From: Desulfurococcales archaeon
GTDB lineage: Archaea; Thermoproteota; Thermoprotei_A; Sulfolobales; AG1
Direction: 5' to 3'
Assembly (NCBI GenBank): GCA_026990885.1
Contig: JALXCO010000090.1
Coordinates: 1 to 7,269 of the forward strand
Length of the DNA stretch: 7,269 bases
Shown here: positions 5,101 to 7,269 of the stretch, one piece after another
How positions within the stretch are numbered: position 1 is the first letter of the stretch
Layout: each line of letters starts with the position of its first letter
The notes under the pieces: generated by a model
Databases searched by the model: none
The model's input: the letters and a program-made list of their open reading frames with translations, nothing else
What the model was told of the DNA's origin: nothing
Program-made: the position numbers and the translations under genes

Positions 5101-6085
5101 TGGAGAGATCTATGTTGCATCCCACCCATCGGCAGATCCGGACTCGATATCCAGCTTGATAGCCTTATCCCACCTCGTAAAATCTATAGGTAGCGAAACC
5201 CAACCAAAGTTCATAGCCGTGAACGGCGTTGCATCCAACGCAGCTAAACTGCTTGAGGTTGGTGAGGAAAGCGATCTCTACAGCGTTATAGATTACACCC
5301 CCCAAAGGGGGGACCTCCTGGTAGTTCTCGACGCACCGGACTGTGGCCGAGCATCTATTTCGTGCGATGTGTATGAGCACGTGTATATTATTGATCATCA
5401 CGCGCTGAATGGGGACCCCGCCAGATACGGTGGTGGGAGAACGCATGTTCTGCGGGATGAGTACTATACATCAACCACAGAGATCGTTGTTCAGCTCCTC
5501 AAGATTCTCGGGGAGAGAACCCCGGTAGAGCTTGATCGGGGCATCTCCACAGCTATATTGGCTGGCTTGCTCTACGACACCAGGGTTCTTCAGCATCCAT
5601 CGATTATCGCTCTAGACTCGGCTCAGTACCTGATGATGCATGGTGCATCTATAGGTGATGCGTTGAGGCTTATACAGACCGAGATGGGGCTGGACGAGAA
5701 GATCGCTAGGGTTAAGGGGATCATGCGGGCAAGGGCTTATAGGGTTAACGGCTATATAGTGTGCATATCCCATGTTGGGGCCCATGAATCGAGCCTTGCA
5801 CAGCTTCTAGCAGCTGCTGGGTGTGATCTGGCTGTTGTGCTGTCTGATAAGGAGGATCATTTAAGGATCTCCCTCAGATGCTCCCAAAACCTGTGCAGGG
5901 ATGAAGTAGATCTTGAATCAATGCTCCTCAAGAAGCTATCAAGCACTGTTGGGGCGAGGTACGGGGGGCATAGAAGAGCTGCTGTCGCATCAACACCCAA
6001 GCTCCCTATGGGAGAGGTTGAGTCACGGATAATCTCTATACTGGAGAGCTTCTTTGGATCAGATCTAAAACCCCTTAAGCCCTGA
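5024..6085 (+). CDS. DHH/DHHA1-family phosphoesterase
   Basis: This is a metal-dependent phosphoesterase of the DHH superfamily (RecJ, NrnA, GdpP relatives). Members hydrolyse short oligonucleotides, pAp or cyclic dinucleotides using Mn2+. From ATG 5024 the protein has 353 residues. The DHH domain carries motif I HPSADPDS (34-41; His34, Asp38, Asp40), motif II DAPD (103-106), motif III DHH (124-126) and the later metal ligand Asp185 in LLYD. The DHHA1 substrate-binding domain follows, with YGGHRRAA (313-320). This is a variant of the GGGHxxAAG motif with one Gly replaced by Tyr and the final Gly missing. All metal ligands appear present, so it should be active. The size and domain pair fit an NrnA-like enzyme, but the substrate cannot be told from sequence. 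Starts at 5000 or 5012 would add 8 or 4 residues. It overlaps the DUF3194 gene by 77 nt and is followed after 25 nt by a nuclease gene. Confidence 0.93.
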   Translation: MRLLERLRRDLESHLENIAGIISGASGEIYVASHPSADPDSISSLIALSHLVKSIGSETQPKFIAVNGVASNAAKLLEVGEESDLYSVIDYTPQRGDLLVVLDAPDCGRASISCDVYEHVYIIDHHALNGDPARYGGGRTHVLRDEYYTSTTEIVVQLLKILGERTPVELDRGISTAILAGLLYDTRVLQHPSIIALDSAQYLMMHGASIGDALRLIQTEMGLDEKIARVKGIMRARAYRVNGYIVCISHVGAHESSLAQLLAAAGCDLAVVLSDKEDHLRISLRCSQNLCRDEVDLESMLLKKLSSTVGARYGGHRRAAVASTPKLPMGEVESRIISILESFFGSDLKPLKP

Positions 6086-6110
6086 ACCCAGCTCGGGGAG
6101 AGGGGGAGCG

Positions 6111-6818
6111 ATGGACTGCTACAGACCGGATGTGAGGAGAAGGATTATGGATAGCGTTAGGGAGGGCGGTGAGCTTGTTCTATCACCCACCGATCTGGAG
6201 GGATGCATCGATCTGGAGCTGGTGAGGTATCTAGATCTGGACGTCGAGATCTCTGAAGATGAAGAAACCATAGCCGTGAGGTCCCAGGATCTTAAGGCGC
6301 TACTCTACATACTCTATGGCGGGGACCCCGAGAGCGTGTCCCAGCATATATCATGGAGATCCTTTGAGTCCCTCACCGCAGCATACCTGAGGCTTCACGA
6401 GTATGATGTAGCGACGAACGTTAGGGGTCCCCCTCCAAGGGGGTTCGAGATAGATGTTCTAGCCGTAAACACCCTGAAGAGTATAGCTCTAGTTATCGAT
6501 TGCAAGCATTGGAATGTAAATAGATTCTCGTCCCTGGCTAAGGCGGCTAGAGACCTGAGCGACAGGGTTGTTAGAGCCGGGTCTAGATGCTTCATACTCA
6601 CAAGAAAGCTGGCGTCTTTCACTAGGGCTAGATACATGTACCCGGCTATAGTGACCCTTAGGAGTGGGGACTATATAGCTGTTGAGGGGGTCCCGATAAT
6701 ACCTATATTTAGGTTTCTGGATTTCCTAAACAATATAGATGTGTACCTGGAGGAGCTTCAGGTAAAAAGATATGGCAACCCGTGCTATGTGGAGGGGAGG
6801 AGAAGACTAACCGAATAA
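6111..6818 (+). CDS. Mrr-like PD-(D/E)XK family nuclease
   Basis: This is probably a DNA (possibly RNA) endonuclease of the restriction-endonuclease-like fold. Of 235 residues, the first 75 or so form an uncharacterised N-terminal region rich in Asp and Glu. The catalytic domain begins at SWRSFESLTAAYL (81-93) with Glu86 on the first helix. GFEIDVLAV (111-119) supplies Asp115, and VIDCKHW (128-134) supplies the Asp130-x-Lys132 pair, giving a complete E...D...D-x-K active site as in Mrr. A region RAGSRCFILTRK (155-166) matches the later Mrr-like strand and helix. No methylase or specificity gene is adjacent, so a restriction role is unlikely; a housekeeping repair or processing role is an inference. 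The ATG at 6111 follows a purine-rich GGGGAGAGGGGGAG run, and no earlier in-frame start exists after the DHH stop. Its end overlaps the convergent uL10 gene by 12 bp. Confidence 0.87.
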   Translation: MDCYRPDVRRRIMDSVREGGELVLSPTDLEGCIDLELVRYLDLDVEISEDEETIAVRSQDLKALLYILYGGDPESVSQHISWRSFESLTAAYLRLHEYDVATNVRGPPPRGFEIDVLAVNTLKSIALVIDCKHWNVNRFSSLAKAARDLSDRVVRAGSRCFILTRKLASFTRARYMYPAIVTLRSGDYIAVEGVPIIPIFRFLDFLNNIDVYLEELQVKRYGNPCYVEGRRRLTE

Positions 6819-7269
6819 CGCCGAAAGCCCCTGCTCGAGCTCCTCCTCGCTAACCTCCTTCTTCTCCTCTTCCTCCTCCTGCTCTTCCTTCTTCTCCTCC
6901 TTCTTCTCTGCTGCCTGCTGCTGGGGTTGTGGCTGGGCTACCTCTATCCCTAGATCTGCCTTATCGCTTATCGCCGATCCCAGGGCAAGCGATCTGGCTA
7001 CAGCAAGCCTTAGGGCCAGCTCGATGTTGGATTCATTAATCACTCCAAGCTCCACCGAGAGCATCATGGCCCTCATGGCGGCTTTCCTGAGTGAGAGCTC
7101 CATGGCCTCTGGCACGGGCAGGGCTATCTCCGACGCTACTGAGAGGGCATTGATGTAGCCCGATGTGAACTGCTGTATGTAGCTTTCTATATCGAGTATG
7201 AGGTCCTCCCCCTCTATTACCGTTCCCTCATCATACCCTACAGCTGGCTTGATCTGGATGACAACAGTT
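6807..7269 (-). CDS. rpl10: Large ribosomal subunit protein uL10 (P0), C-terminal part
   Basis: This is the stalk base protein that anchors dimers of bL12-like P1 on the 50S subunit and helps recruit elongation factors. The C-terminal 153 residues are present; the frame is open to the right edge, so the gene starts outside the window. The GTP-factor stalk region reads YDEGTVIEGEDL then a helical spine (IESYIQQFTSGYINALSLA, then PEAMELSLRKAAMRAMML, NIELALRLAVARSLALGSAI). This spine is the series of P1-binding helices. A Gln/Pro linker (QPQPQQQ) leads to a Lys/Glu-rich acidic stretch and the terminal EELEQGLSALFG, the conserved factor-binding tail. The tail alone could suggest P1 (aL12), but the preceding EGTVI and spine segments identify uL10. 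The GTG at 7115 is internal, not the true start. Its TAG stop lies inside the convergent nuclease gene. Confidence 0.95.
   Translation of the reverse strand, partial: TVVIQIKPAVGYDEGTVIEGEDLILDIESYIQQFTSGYINALSVASEIALPVPEAMELSLRKAAMRAMMLSVELGVINESNIELALRLAVARSLALGSAISDKADLGIEVAQPQPQQQAAEKKEEKKEEQEEEEEKKEVSEEELEQGLSALFG

Noticed and set aside
5635..5649. GATGCA-TGG-TGCATC inverted repeat
   Set aside because: It is short and lies inside the conserved coding region of the DHH protein; no flanking repeat or integration signature suggests an attachment or mobile-element end.
5629..5665. Box C-like TGATGATG stretches suggesting a C/D box guide RNA
   Set aside because: The first box lacks the required purine, no box C'/D' set with proper spacing is visible, and the region is well explained as coding.
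6395..6637. Minus-strand open frame of 80 codons in the nuclease gene
   Set aside because: It lies antisense to the catalytic core of the nuclease, whose active-site residues are intact.
6111..6818. A restriction-modification or defence system around the Mrr-like nuclease
   Set aside because: No methylase, specificity subunit, helicase or other defence gene lies nearby; the neighbours are housekeeping genes.
6807..7115. Reading the 102-codon minus-strand frame as a complete aL12 (P1) gene
   Set aside because: The frame continues open to the window edge and the upstream residues match the uL10 spine, so the GTG at 7115 is an internal codon.

Overview
The window looks like a piece of a hyperthermophilic Thermoproteota (Crenarchaeota) chromosome, most likely a Desulfurococcales-type organism; that rank is inferred from gene content and style, not from a marker search. 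The evidence is an archaeal Cdc48/VAT unfoldase, archaeal prefoldin beta, an archaeal DUF3194-type protein, an archaeal uL10 (P0) with an acidic tail, codon use rich in ATA and AGG, TTG and GTG starts, short or absent 5' leaders, and TATA-type promoters. Coding density is very high. The only sizeable non-coding stretch is about 147 bp (4199-4345). No rRNA, tRNA, insertion sequence, prophage or CRISPR array was seen.

Layout from left to right: (1) the 3' part of an unrecognised helical protein (+, to 629); (2) an aminopropyltransferase of the spermidine/thermospermine synthase family (+, 681-1565); (3) a minus-strand pair read leftwards from 4198, a two-ring Cdc48/VAT AAA+ ATPase (4198-2015) followed after 9 nt by a small two-CBS-domain protein (2005-1568), which meets the aminopropyltransferase tail to tail; (4) a divergent control region (4199-4345); (5) a plus-strand operon of prefoldin beta, DUF3194-type protein, DHH/DHHA1 phosphoesterase and a PD-(D/E)XK (Mrr-like) nuclease (4346-6818); (6) the C-terminal 153 residues of ribosomal protein uL10 on the minus strand, overlapping the end of the nuclease gene by 12 bp and running off the right edge.

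The middle of the window is about protein quality control. The Cdc48 unfoldase and prefoldin beta, a subunit of the jellyfish-shaped holdase that hands clients to the thermosome, are transcribed head to head from one short region and could share control. The CBS protein behind Cdc48 is a possible adenine-nucleotide sensor. Behind prefoldin come a conserved protein of unknown function, a DHH phosphoesterase that may act on short oligonucleotides or nucleotides, and an orphan nuclease with no methylase partner. These last two suggest a nucleic-acid processing side to the operon. The polyamine enzyme fits thermophile physiology, where long-chain polyamines stabilise nucleic acids.

Most genes here are core archaeal genes. 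I found no clear novel defence or mobile system. The points most worth a second look are the shared Cdc48/prefoldin control region, the 77-nt dual-coding overlap between the DUF3194 and DHH genes, the near-identical DNA of the two Cdc48 Walker A regions, and the orphan Mrr-like nuclease.
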